24,799 nucleotides of DNA from assembly GCA_964485215.1 (NCBI GenBank), contig CAZAIM010000020.1, positions 1 through 24,799 of the forward strand, given 5' to 3'. Positions 8,183-15,696 of this stretch are shown piece after piece. The notes under the pieces are model-generated. The model was not told the origin of the DNA. It did no database searches and worked only from the letters and a program-made list of their open reading frames with translations. Made by a program: the position numbers and the translations under genes. The stretch's first letter is position 1. Each line of letters opens with the position of its first letter. Source of the stretch: HGM04593 sp964485215 (GTDB lineage: Bacteria > Bacteroidota > Bacteroidia > Bacteroidales > Bacteroidaceae).

Positions 8183-8806
8183 ATGACACTGACCGACATA
8201 CACACCCATAAGAAGGAGAACGGCAGCACTGCAAGCATATACAGCAGCGGAATTGCATATACAGACGACAGGATAATCTCTTTAGGCATACACCCTTGGG
8301 ACATCGACGAAAAATGGCCGGATGTTTTTGCAAAAATAAAGGAACATGCAAGCAGGGAGAATGTTGCTGCTATTGGCGAATGTGGCATAGACCTTATTAA
8401 ATCGACGGCAACGGAAGAGCGGCAGAAGGAGGTATTCAAAGCACACGCCCTGTTGGCCGAAGAACTTGGAAAGCCACTTATTATTCACTGCGTAAAAGCT
8501 TTCGATGCAATTATCGCGGCCAAAAAGGAGTGCAAGCCCTCTGTTTCATGGATAATCCACGGATTCCGCGGCAAGCCACAGCAGGCCTTGCAGCTTCTGG
8601 GAGCCGGATTCCACATCTCGCTCGGAGAGCATTTCAACCGCGAGACAGCCATGGCAATTCCTGCTGAGAGACTGTTCATAGAGAGCGACGAAAGCGCGAT
8701 GCCAATATATAGGATATATGAAAGCATTGCCAGAGCCAGAGGCATCAGCACAGAAGAACTGGCATTGCAAATAAAGTCCAACAAGGGAATCTTCAAACAA
8801 TTTTAA
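8183..8806 (+). CDS. TatD-family metal-dependent hydrolase
   Basis: TatD-type metallohydrolase of the amidohydrolase fold, 207 residues. Metal ligands can be seen: HTH (residues 7-9), GECGID (Glu), IIHC (His), IHGFRG (His) and IESDES (Asp, in place of the usual ETD). LGIHPWDID is also typical. It is shorter than E. coli TatD (about 260), as is usual for the Bacteroides form. I chose the ATG at 8183 because the HTH motif must lie near the N-terminus; an upstream in-frame start would lie inside yidD. Family members are 3'-5' DNA/RNA exonucleases or D-aminoacyl-tRNA-related enzymes, so the substrate is left open. It follows yidD by 16 nt. Confidence 0.88.
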   Translation: MTLTDIHTHKKENGSTASIYSSGIAYTDDRIISLGIHPWDIDEKWPDVFAKIKEHASRENVAAIGECGIDLIKSTATEERQKEVFKAHALLAEELGKPLIIHCVKAFDAIIAAKKECKPSVSWIIHGFRGKPQQALQLLGAGFHISLGEHFNRETAMAIPAERLFIESDESAMPIYRIYESIARARGISTEELALQIKSNKGIFKQF

Positions 8807-8857
8807 GGGCATAATGCCGTTTATTGGAGTAAAGAGAGAAATGTTTATGCCAAATAA

Positions 8858-8888
8858 TTGGCTACGATGAAGTAATTTCTTAAATTTG
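8858..8888 (+). promoter_or_regulatory. Promoter of the nucleotide-sugar operon
   Basis: TTG (8858-8860), a 20-nt spacer and TAAATTTG (8881-8888) make a full Bacteroidetes-type promoter. The predicted start site is about 20 nt upstream of the ketoisomerase ATG at 8915. This makes the three sugar genes a transcription unit separate from tatD. Confidence 0.75.
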
Positions 8889-8914
8889 TCAATAGTACAG
8901 CTATTCAACAGAAA

Positions 8915-9301
8915 ATGGACAAACTAAAGACCTTTACCGACAGCCGCGGCAGTCTCACTATTGTCGAGAAGGGCCAGGAGGTTCCCTTCGAGATACAACG
9001 CGTATACTGGATACACAGCGTACCCCCTGGCGAGGAACGCGGCAAGCACTCGAACAAGGTCTCCTCGGAATATGTCATAGCTGTCAACGGCAGCGTGGAG
9101 ATAACACTCGAAGACATTAACGGAAGGCGCACCTACAGGCTTGACTCCAAGGACAAAGGCCTGCTGATTCCGCCCGATACCTGGGATGAGATAAGAAACT
9201 TCTCGCCCGATGCCGTGCTGCTGGTTCTCGCATCTCATTCCTACAACGAGACTACATATATAAACTCATACGAAGAATTCCTGCAATACATTCACAGATG
9301 A
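8915..9301 (+). CDS. FdtA/QdtA-like dTDP-6-deoxy-3,4-ketohexulose isomerase (WxcM-like cupin)
   Basis: A 128-residue cupin of the FdtA/QdtA family. Known members convert dTDP-4-keto-6-deoxyglucose to the 3-keto sugar, which an aminotransferase then aminates. The family pattern is visible in order: DSRGSLTIVEKGQEVPFEIQ-like start, RVYWIHSVPPGEERGKH (about 29-45), NGSVEITLED, and the C-terminal LIPPDTWDEIRNFSPDAVLL and ASHSYNETTYI. At the site usually written HAHK it has HSNK, so the second histidine is replaced by Asn; a HANK variant is common in this family as far as I recall. Ends in an ATGA overlap with the next gene. The 3-keto epimer produced (gluco or galacto) cannot be told from sequence. 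Confidence 0.87.
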   Translation: MDKLKTFTDSRGSLTIVEKGQEVPFEIQRVYWIHSVPPGEERGKHSNKVSSEYVIAVNGSVEITLEDINGRRTYRLDSKDKGLLIPPDTWDEIRNFSPDAVLLVLASHSYNETTYINSYEEFLQYIHR

Positions 9302-10260
9302 AAGAACGGTATTCCACAGGACTGACAGTTGAAAGATACACTCCAGAGCAGGCACAGGAGTGGGATTGCTTTGTAGAAGAGAGCCGCAACGGAACTTTCC
9401 TGCACAAGCGTGGCTACATGGACTATCACTCCGACCGCTTTACCGACCATTCTCTGATGTTCTACAGCAACGGGATGCTAATCGCTGTAATGCCGGCACA
9501 CATAAAGGAGATGCAGCTATGCTCGCATAATGGACTTACATACGGCGGTCTCCTGCTTTCCAAGACTGCAACAGCGGAAACGGCACTGGCAGCATTCGAG
9601 ACATTGCGCCACTACCTCCGTGGAAATACCAAGGTCAAGGAGATAGTATATAAGCCTTCACCGCACATCTACCACAAGTATCCCTGTGAAGAGGATCTGT
9701 ACGCCCTTTTCCGCAACAAAGCCAGGCTAACCGAGTGCAAGATTTCAACAGTTGTCGGGCTGAATAATCCATTGCCTATAAAGGGACGACGCAAGCTCAC
9801 AGCCACAATGAAAGAGAGGCTGCGCATTGCAGAAGATGCCGGGCTTGACAAGTTCTGGTACGTGCTCGAAAGAAGACTTGAGGAAAAATACAGTACAGCA
9901 CCCGTACACACCCTTGCAGAGATTGAATTGCTGCACAGACGATTTCCCGAGAACATAAAACTCTTCACTGTTGAAGATGAAAACAGAGAGACATTAGGCG
10001 GCGTACTCCTGTACATAACAGACCGATGTGTACACATGCAATATTGTGGCACAACAGACGAAGGCAGGCGTATCGGCGCGCTCGATTACCTTTATGAATA
10101 CCTCATAGACGAAAGATTCCGCAACAAGGAATATTTCGATTTCGGCATCTCGGTTGAAAGAGGAGGAGAATACCTCAACAGCGGACTTATAGCCTACAAG
10201 GAACGCCTTGGCGGACGAGCCGTGGTATACAGCACCTATGTAATAAACCTGGAAGAATAA
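9298..10260 (+). CDS. FemAB/GNAT-like N-acyltransferase in sugar operon
   Basis: A 320-residue protein that looks like the FemAB/GNAT-fold acyltransferases seen in bacterial polysaccharide and sugar-nucleotide clusters. Features: N-terminal WDCFVEESRNGTFLHKRGYMDY, a mid-protein SDHS/LPAH-type block, and a C-terminal GNAT-like half with LFTVEDENRETLGGVLLY, YCGTTDEGRR and the strand DFGISVERGGEYLN near 280-293. It lies between a 3,4-ketoisomerase and an aminotransferase and overlaps the first by ATGA, so it probably acylates the amino group formed by the next enzyme. This is inference: known FdtC and QdtC enzymes of that step are left-handed beta-helix proteins, whereas this one is not. No signal peptide is seen. 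Confidence 0.7.
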   Translation: MKERYSTGLTVERYTPEQAQEWDCFVEESRNGTFLHKRGYMDYHSDRFTDHSLMFYSNGMLIAVMPAHIKEMQLCSHNGLTYGGLLLSKTATAETALAAFETLRHYLRGNTKVKEIVYKPSPHIYHKYPCEEDLYALFRNKARLTECKISTVVGLNNPLPIKGRRKLTATMKERLRIAEDAGLDKFWYVLERRLEEKYSTAPVHTLAEIELLHRRFPENIKLFTVEDENRETLGGVLLYITDRCVHMQYCGTTDEGRRIGALDYLYEYLIDERFRNKEYFDFGISVERGGEYLNSGLIAYKERLGGRAVVYSTYVINLEE

Positions 10261-10263
10261 GAG

Positions 10264-11367
10264 ATGATAAGATACTGCGACCTGAAGGAGATAAACAGGC
10301 CCTACGAGAGGCAAATATCCGAAGCCATCGGGAGAACCGTCAATTCGGGCTGGTACATACGTGGCGACGAATGCCGAAGATTCGAGGAGGCCTTTGCCGC
10401 ATATTGCGGATGCCGGCACTGCATAGGCACCGGAAACGGTCTGGACGCACTCACCGTCATATTGCTTGCATACAAAGAACTTGGGGCAATGAAGGATGGC
10501 GACGAGGTAATTGTCCCAGCAAATACATACATTGCCACAATACTTGCAGTGATGCAAGCCGGTCTCAAGCCAATACTATGCGAGCCGAAGCTTGATACAT
10601 TCTGCATCGACAGCAGCAGAATTGAAGAACTTGTCACAGAGCGCACCCGAGCCATTATGCCTGTGCACCTTTATGGGCAAACATGCGCTATCGGCGAAAT
10701 AAAGGCAATAGCCGAAAAGCATTCCTTGAAAATAGTTGAAGATGCAGCACAGGCTCACGGGGCAAACCTTGGCGACAAAAGAGCGGGTAACCTTGGCGAT
10801 GCAGCCGGCTTCAGCTTCTACCCTGGCAAGAACCTGGGTGCTTTGGGCGACGGAGGAGCAATAACGACAAGCGACTCTGAACTGGCAGAAGCGGCAAGAG
10901 CAATTGCGAACTATGGCTCAGAGAAGAAGTACATCAACAAATACAAAGGCATAAACAGCCGTCTCGATGAGATTCAGGCGGCCGTGCTAAGAGTGAAACT
11001 GCCACACCTGGACAGAGACAACGGAATTCGCCGCGACATAGCCCGCGAATATATCAACGGAATAAGGAACACGAATGTAACTCTGCCTGCCGTAAACGAT
11101 TACAGCCAGCACGTATTCCACATTTTCGCTGTCATGTCACCCGAAAGGGAAAAACTGCAGAAACACCTCGCAGAGAACGGAATAGAGACACTCATACACT
11201 ACCCGATACCGCCGCACAGGCAAGCGGCATTTGCCGAATTCTCCGGGCTGGAACTGCCGGTAACAGAAAAAATACATCGCGAGGTTCTGAGCCTTCCATG
11301 CAACCCAGCAATGAGCAAAGACGACATACGGCAAGTAATCAAAGCCATAAATTCCTTTGCACCATAG
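10264..11367 (+). CDS. DegT/DnrJ/EryC1-family sugar aminotransferase (FdtB/QdtB-like)
   Basis: A 367-residue PLP-dependent aminotransferase of the DegT/DnrJ/EryC1 family. The PLP lysine is Lys189 in FYPGKNLGALGDGGA; VEDAAQAHGA (158-167) provides Asp160 and Gln163, and GTGNGLDAL (55-63) and PANTYIAT (85-92) bind PLP phosphate. The C-terminal HIFAVMSPER and ETLIHYPIPPHRQ fit the family. Next to an FdtA-like isomerase, it most likely aminates a 3-keto-6-deoxyhexose at C3, using glutamate. The gene starts 3 nt after the acyltransferase stop and closes the operon. A weak hairpin lies at 11373-11393 (9 bp with one mismatch, GAA loop, no T tract). Confidence 0.9.
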   Translation: MIRYCDLKEINRPYERQISEAIGRTVNSGWYIRGDECRRFEEAFAAYCGCRHCIGTGNGLDALTVILLAYKELGAMKDGDEVIVPANTYIATILAVMQAGLKPILCEPKLDTFCIDSSRIEELVTERTRAIMPVHLYGQTCAIGEIKAIAEKHSLKIVEDAAQAHGANLGDKRAGNLGDAAGFSFYPGKNLGALGDGGAITTSDSELAEAARAIANYGSEKKYINKYKGINSRLDEIQAAVLRVKLPHLDRDNGIRRDIAREYINGIRNTNVTLPAVNDYSQHVFHIFAVMSPEREKLQKHLAENGIETLIHYPIPPHRQAAFAEFSGLELPVTEKIHREVLSLPCNPAMSKDDIRQVIKAINSFAP

Positions 11368-11446
11368 CATAGGGCAAAACCGAAGGATTTGCCTGGAAGC
11401 TGGCGGTACAAATTCCGACAGCCATTTAAAAACAGAGCACAACTGC

Positions 11447-11477
11447 TTTGCTCTGCAACAACTTTGCATTATCTTTG
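11447..11477 (+). promoter_or_regulatory. dnaX promoter
   Basis: TTTG (11447-11450), a 19-nt spacer and TATCTTTG (11470-11477) form a near-perfect Bacteroidetes promoter. The predicted leader of dnaX is about 60 nt. Confidence 0.8.
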
Positions 11478-11543
11478 CAGTAGGCAGCCCCCTATGCAAC
11501 AAGGGGTAATGAAAACAAATTCTGGAATTACCTTATTAATAAT

Positions 11544-13382
11544 ATGGACAACTATATCGTATCGGCAAGAAAATACCGCCCCGACACATTCGAAACGGTT
11601 GTGGCGCAGAAATCACTGACAACAACCTTGAAGAATGCAATACAGAGCGGCAAACTGGCACACGCATACCTGTTCTGCGGACCGCGCGGTGTGGGAAAGA
11701 CAACCTGCGCACGAATATTTGCCAAGACAATCAACTGCCTTCACCCCACAAGCGAAGGAGAACCCTGCAACGAATGCGAGTCGTGCCGTTCCTTCAACCA
11801 GCAGCGTTCATACTCCATCTATGAACTCGACGCAGCAAGCAACAATTCAGTCGAAGACATACGTTCGCTGAATGAACAGGTACGGATACCGCCACAGATA
11901 GGCAAATACAAGGTATACATCATCGACGAGGTCCATATGCTGTCGCAAGCAGCTTTCAACGCATTCCTCAAGACACTTGAGGAGCCGCCTGCACACGCAA
12001 TATTCATACTGGCTACAACAGAGAAGCACAAGATTATACCCACAATCCTGTCACGTTGCCAGATATATGACTTCAGCCGCATTGAATCGGCAGACATCAT
12101 AGGACATCTGCAGAATATCGCAGCCAAGGAGGGCATAAACACAGAACGCGAGGCTCTCCGCATAATAGCACAGAAATCGGACGGCTGCATGCGCGACGCC
12201 CTTTCGCTCTTTGACCAGATGGTAAGTTTCACGCAGGGAGACCTCACATATACAAAGGTCATCGAGAGCCTCAATGTTCTGGACTATGAATATTACTTCA
12301 GGCTCACCGACTTCATCCTTGAAAAAAAGATTCCGCAAAGCCTGCTGCTGTTCAACGAAATACTTAACAAAGGATTCGAAGGCAATATCTTCATCGAGGG
12401 TGTCGCATCTCACTTCAGGGACCTGCTTGTAAACAGCGACCCGGCAACAGCACCGCTGTTTGAGGGAAGCGATGAACTGAGGAACAGGTACACGGAGCAG
12501 GCCAAACGATGCAGTTCAAGAATGCTGTTCAACGCCATCAAGCTATGCAACAATTGCGGAATGAACTACCGCACAAGCCGTAACAAGCGATTGCTGGTTG
12601 AGCTGACGCTCATAGAGTTGTCGCAGATGGGGGATGGAGACAGTGACGATGGCGGGGGGCGTAGCCCCAAGATGCTAAAACCTATATTCAACAGACAAGA
12701 GAACCTGGCTGTCGCACCGGAGAAGCCGCGCACCGGAACTCCTCAACAGCAGCAGAGAGAAACAGTAACCAAAGGACAGGTTCCTGCAGCAAGGATCGCC
12801 ACCAGAGAAGTGCCGCCAGCCACAACACAGCCACAAGTTCAGCAAGGACGACCAGAAGAACTTACAAAAAGAAGCGGCGGCAGAACACTTGGGGGCATGT
12901 TCAATGCTTCGAGGAACGTGGGTGCAAGCACACTGCAACAAACCGCAACCGAACAGCCTGCCACACACGACCGCACAACAAATGCAACAGGCAACACGCA
13001 AGACATAAACCTTGGCAGCCAGCTCAACGAGGAGCAGGTCATACAGGCCTGGACCTCCTTTGCTGTTAAACTACCCGAGAACGAAAAAGCATTGGCCGAC
13101 AGAATGAAAATCATGAGACCCACTCTTTTCGATGGACAAAGCTTCACCATAAGCGTAGACAACAAGCTGGCAGCTGAGCTGTTCGAAAGAGAGGCTCAAC
13201 GCATAACAGCGGGAATGAGCAGCTACATAAACGGAGCCAGGCTAAAGCTAAAGGTGCACATCAACGAGGTCGTCGTCGAACGTTATGTCAATGACAAAGG
13301 CAAACAGTTCGAACTGCTCAAGGAGAAAAACCCACTGATTGAAAAACTCAGAGCAAGGCTTAATCTCGAACTGGTAAGATAA
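11544..13382 (+). CDS. dnaX: DNA polymerase III subunit gamma/tau
   Basis: Clamp-loader ATPase of the replisome, 612 residues. Domain I shows Walker A GPRGVGKTT (46-54), the zinc site Cys65/75/78/81, Walker B DEVH (128-131), sensor 1 ATTE (157-160) and SRC (170-172). Domains II-III end near residue 362 (LVELTLIELSQMG). From 363 to about 480 the sequence is a Gln/Thr/Pro-rich linker, followed by a folded C-terminal part (about 485-612) that would be the tau-specific region. A G6 run at residues 371-372 lies right at the gamma/tau boundary (see findings). The ATG at 11544 is standard. The gene has its own promoter and a terminator. A second product from slippage is possible but unproven. Confidence 0.96.
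   Translation: MDNYIVSARKYRPDTFETVVAQKSLTTTLKNAIQSGKLAHAYLFCGPRGVGKTTCARIFAKTINCLHPTSEGEPCNECESCRSFNQQRSYSIYELDAASNNSVEDIRSLNEQVRIPPQIGKYKVYIIDEVHMLSQAAFNAFLKTLEEPPAHAIFILATTEKHKIIPTILSRCQIYDFSRIESADIIGHLQNIAAKEGINTEREALRIIAQKSDGCMRDALSLFDQMVSFTQGDLTYTKVIESLNVLDYEYYFRLTDFILEKKIPQSLLLFNEILNKGFEGNIFIEGVASHFRDLLVNSDPATAPLFEGSDELRNRYTEQAKRCSSRMLFNAIKLCNNCGMNYRTSRNKRLLVELTLIELSQMGDGDSDDGGGRSPKMLKPIFNRQENLAVAPEKPRTGTPQQQQRETVTKGQVPAARIATREVPPATTQPQVQQGRPEELTKRSGGRTLGGMFNASRNVGASTLQQTATEQPATHDRTTNATGNTQDINLGSQLNEEQVIQAWTSFAVKLPENEKALADRMKIMRPTLFDGQSFTISVDNKLAAELFEREAQRITAGMSSYINGARLKLKVHINEVVVERYVNDKGKQFELLKEKNPLIEKLRARLNLELVR
12654..12668 (+). other. G6 run and GGGGC/GCCCC hairpin in dnaX
   Basis: Six G at 12654-12659 are followed by a 5-bp hairpin (12656-12660 with 12664-12668, loop GTA) that overlaps the run. 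A -1 shift reads GCG then TAG at 12662-12664; a +1 shift ends at TAA at 12676-12678. This is a candidate slippage site, not a demonstrated one. Confidence 0.4.
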
Positions 13383-13418
13383 TAATCTGTTCATAAGAAC
13401 AGACCGAAAGACATCAAG

Positions 13419-13473
13419 GTATCTGAAAAGGATAATGTTTATGGCAAAACGCACAGAACACCTTTTCAGATAC
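13419..13473 (+). terminator. Large inverted repeat, probable dnaX terminator
   Basis: A perfect 13-bp repeat (13419-13431 with 13461-13473) encloses a 29-nt loop and is followed by TTCATTTTTT. It starts 36 nt after the dnaX stop. A smaller 7-bp hairpin, 13386-13392 with 13397-13403, precedes it and has no T tract. Confidence 0.6.
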
Positions 13474-13857
13474 TTCATTTTTTGCATCAGCATCTTCCCT
13501 TTAATCAAAACCGGACAATAAAACAAGACATATCGACAATTTTTTCTGTTCGCCAAACAGGAAAAAACCTTTTTTTAAAGAAGCAAATTTTTTGCCTTAT
13601 ATAGAATCATTCCAAATAAGAAAAGAAGCTCGAAGCAAAAAGCCGGAACACGACACAAAACACAATCAGCAAAGGTAAAAAGGCGATTTCGGGATAGGGG
13701 AAAAGAATAACAATCCGCCGCGGTTGGCCGCTAATAGGCTGATACTCAATGTTCAAAAAAAATAACGCAAAACAACAACCTTTACATTATACGCTTTTTT
13801 AAGCAACTGATACACAACAGATTATTTTGGACAATTTTTTGGCACACAAATCTATGC
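13474..13857. other. Non-coding gap between dnaX and dnaA
   Basis: This is the core of a 582-bp AT-rich spacer without a supportable gene. I saw no good DnaA box (TTATCCACA or its complement). The nearest is TGATACACA at about 13809, with two mismatches. It also holds a small T/A stem around 13541-13566, a minus-strand -7-like CAAAGGTA at 13670-13677 with no -33, and a relative of the nrdJ upstream repeat at 13822-13838. It could be an origin or an undetected small RNA, but neither is shown. Confidence 0.4.
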
Positions 13858-13888
13858 TTGCATTTTCATTTTTATTTGATGATATTTG
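13858..13888 (+). promoter_or_regulatory. dnaA promoter candidate
   Basis: TTG (13858-13860), a 20-nt spacer and GATATTTG (13881-13888, one mismatch to TAnnTTTG). The predicted start near 13895 is about 70 nt upstream of the dnaA ATG. Confidence 0.55.
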
Positions 13889-13907
13889 CATAGGGAAAGG
13901 TACTGAT

Positions 13908-13935
13908 AGAGGCCACAACAATGAGCCTCTTTTTT
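13908..13935 (+). terminator. Terminator-like hairpin in the dnaA leader
   Basis: A 6-bp GC-rich stem, AGAGGC (13908-13913) with GCCTCT (13925-13930), has an 11-nt loop and is followed by five more T. It lies between the predicted dnaA promoter and the ATG at 13965. It could attenuate dnaA or simply stop transcripts from upstream. Confidence 0.5.
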
Positions 13936-13964
13936 ATGCCGCCATTTGAAACACAAAATCAGCA

Positions 13965-15356
13965 ATGAACTCACAACTGAATACGAAATGGAATAAATGC
14001 CTGGAGATTATTCGCGACAATGTCTCCGAAGCAACCTTCACAACTTGGTTTGCCGACATAAAGCCAATCAAGTTCGAGGGAGGCACTCTTACCATACAGG
14101 TCAAGAGCAATTTCGTGTATGAGTTCCTGGAAGGCAATTTTGTTGACCTTCTGCGCTCTACCCTATTCAAAGTCATGGGCAACGGCACACAGCTGATGTA
14201 CAGCGTTCTCACCGACAAAGACAATAACCTTAGCGTTGAAGTCGGGACCGACGGAAGCAACGGCAGGCACAACGGCACAGGAAACAGCGGCAACCGTTCT
14301 CCCAAAGCAATGCAGGAGAGTGTGCAGGAACTTGACTCGATGCTCATAAACAGATACACATTCGACAACTATGTAGAGGGTATCAGCAACCGCCTTTCAC
14401 GTTCCGTTGCGATAAGCGTTGCCGACAAGCCTGGCAGAGCCTTCAACCCACTGTTCATACACGGTGTTTCAGGTGTGGGAAAGACACACCTTGTAAATGC
14501 CATCGGTGTCAAGATAAAGGAACTGCACCCCGAACTTAGGGTACTGTATGTTTCGGCACACCTGTTCCAGGTACAGTACACCGACTCCATACTCCAGAAG
14601 AACTTCAATGATTTCATGAGATTCTATCAAAGCATTGATGTCCTTATCATTGATGACATTCAGGAGTTTGCGGGTCTTCAAAGAACCCAGAACGCATTCT
14701 TCCACATTTTCAATCACTTGCATTTGAATGGCAAGCAGTTGATTATGACCTCGGATCGCTCTCCTGCGCAGTTGCAGGGTATGGAAGAGCGTCTTATTAC
14801 CAGGTTCAAATGGGGCATGACAGCCGAAATAGAGAAGCCCGACCTCGAGCTGAGAAAGAATATCCTTCGCAGCAAGATTCACAGAGACGGGCTCAAGTTC
14901 CCTGAGGAGGTTATCGGCTACATTGCCGAGCACGTCAATGCAAGCATTCGCGACCTTGAAGGAATCGTGGTTTCAATAATGGCGCATTCTACGATAAACA
15001 ACGCCGACATTGACTTGAACCTTGCACGCCGCATAGTTGGTGATTTCTCGGACTACGAAAAGAAAAGCATCACTGTAGATGATATAATAAAGACCGTTGC
15101 CGACTATTATGGAATAGAGCCTACAGCCATAAATACAAAATCCCGTAAACGCGAAGTAGTGCTTGTGCGCCAGGTAGCAATGTATCTTGCAAAGAAATAT
15201 CTTGATCTTTCGACATCAAAGATAGGCCTGTACATAGGAAACAGAGACCATGCCACTGTACTCCATGCCTGCAAGACAATTACAAACCTGGCCGACACAG
15301 ACAAACAGTTCCGCAACGAACTCAATGAAATTGACCTTGCCCTGCAAAGTGCATAA
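13965..15356 (+). CDS. dnaA: Chromosomal replication initiator protein DnaA
   Basis: DnaA binds origin DnaA boxes and opens the duplex in its ATP form. The product is 463 residues. Domain I (about 1-85) includes WNKCLEIIRDNVSEATFTTWF, domain II is a Gly/Asn-rich linker (86-118), and the AAA+ domain begins near RYTFDNYVEG (130-139). Walker A is GVSGVGKTH (167-175) and Walker B IDDIQ (229-233). The C-terminal HTH box-recognition signature NRDHATVLHACKTI is at 426-439. The ATG at 13965 gives a normal N-terminus. It is alone in its unit, with terminator-like hairpins on both sides, and is followed by nrdJ after a regulatory gap. Confidence 0.97.
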   Translation: MNSQLNTKWNKCLEIIRDNVSEATFTTWFADIKPIKFEGGTLTIQVKSNFVYEFLEGNFVDLLRSTLFKVMGNGTQLMYSVLTDKDNNLSVEVGTDGSNGRHNGTGNSGNRSPKAMQESVQELDSMLINRYTFDNYVEGISNRLSRSVAISVADKPGRAFNPLFIHGVSGVGKTHLVNAIGVKIKELHPELRVLYVSAHLFQVQYTDSILQKNFNDFMRFYQSIDVLIIDDIQEFAGLQRTQNAFFHIFNHLHLNGKQLIMTSDRSPAQLQGMEERLITRFKWGMTAEIEKPDLELRKNILRSKIHRDGLKFPEEVIGYIAEHVNASIRDLEGIVVSIMAHSTINNADIDLNLARRIVGDFSDYEKKSITVDDIIKTVADYYGIEPTAINTKSRKREVVLVRQVAMYLAKKYLDLSTSKIGLYIGNRDHATVLHACKTITNLADTDKQFRNELNEIDLALQSA

Positions 15357-15380
15357 GATTAATTAGGATTAACGATAAAT

Positions 15381-15420
15381 AAAATGACAATGCCAAGCGT
15401 AAACAGGCATTGTCATTTTT
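15381..15420 (+). terminator. Rho-independent terminator of dnaA
   Basis: A perfect 14-bp stem (15381-15394 with 15406-15419) with an 11-nt loop runs into a T tract, 24 nt after the dnaA stop. Confidence 0.88.
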
Positions 15421-15493
15421 GTTTCCGGACAACTGTAAACCACAACAACACCCAGGGACATACCTGCAAAAGAACACCACACATTGTCAACGG

Positions 15494-15577
15494 TTTTTAT
15501 TTTGGAAAACTTTCTTACAGATATAAAATTATTACGTATTGATTACCAATGAATTAATTTTTATTTTGGAAAACTTT
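15494..15577. repeat. Two exact 20-bp direct repeats upstream of nrdJ
   Basis: The same 20 bases occur at 15494-15513 and 15558-15577, 64 bp apart start to start. Each has the quasi-palindromic core TTTTGGAAAA. They lie roughly 70-150 bp before the predicted nrdJ start site, where activator or repressor sites would be expected. A looser version, TTTTATTTGGTAATCTT, overlaps the promoter at 15603-15619. Confidence 0.75.
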
Positions 15578-15607
15578 GTCTGCTGTTGAGAAGTTCCGAT
15601 GATTTTA

Positions 15608-15639
15608 TTTGGTAATCTTATATTTGCATTATAAATTTG
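15608..15639 (+). promoter_or_regulatory. nrdJ promoter
   Basis: TTTG (15608-15611), a 20-nt spacer and TAAATTTG (15632-15639) match the Bacteroidetes consensus. A second -7-like TATATTTG at 15619-15626 has no well-spaced -33. The leader would be about 50 nt. The gap before it shows no cobalamin riboswitch. Confidence 0.7.
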
Positions 15640-15696
15640 CGAGGCAATAAAAAAAGAACTTTAAAAAGACATTAACCATAATCAATATTTCAAAAA

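Noticed and set aside
13248..13556. A 102-codon minus-strand frame over the dnaX end and terminator.
   Set aside because: Composition is biased by the hairpins and it overlaps the dnaX coding end; no recognisable domain.
13383..13964. Calling oriC in the dnaX-dnaA gap.
   Set aside because: Nearest DnaA-box matches have two mismatches and do not cluster; listed only as a question.
15357..15696. Cobalamin riboswitch before the cobalamin-dependent reductase.
   Set aside because: No B12-box-like element or surrounding stem architecture seen; the gap contains a terminator, repeats and a promoter instead.
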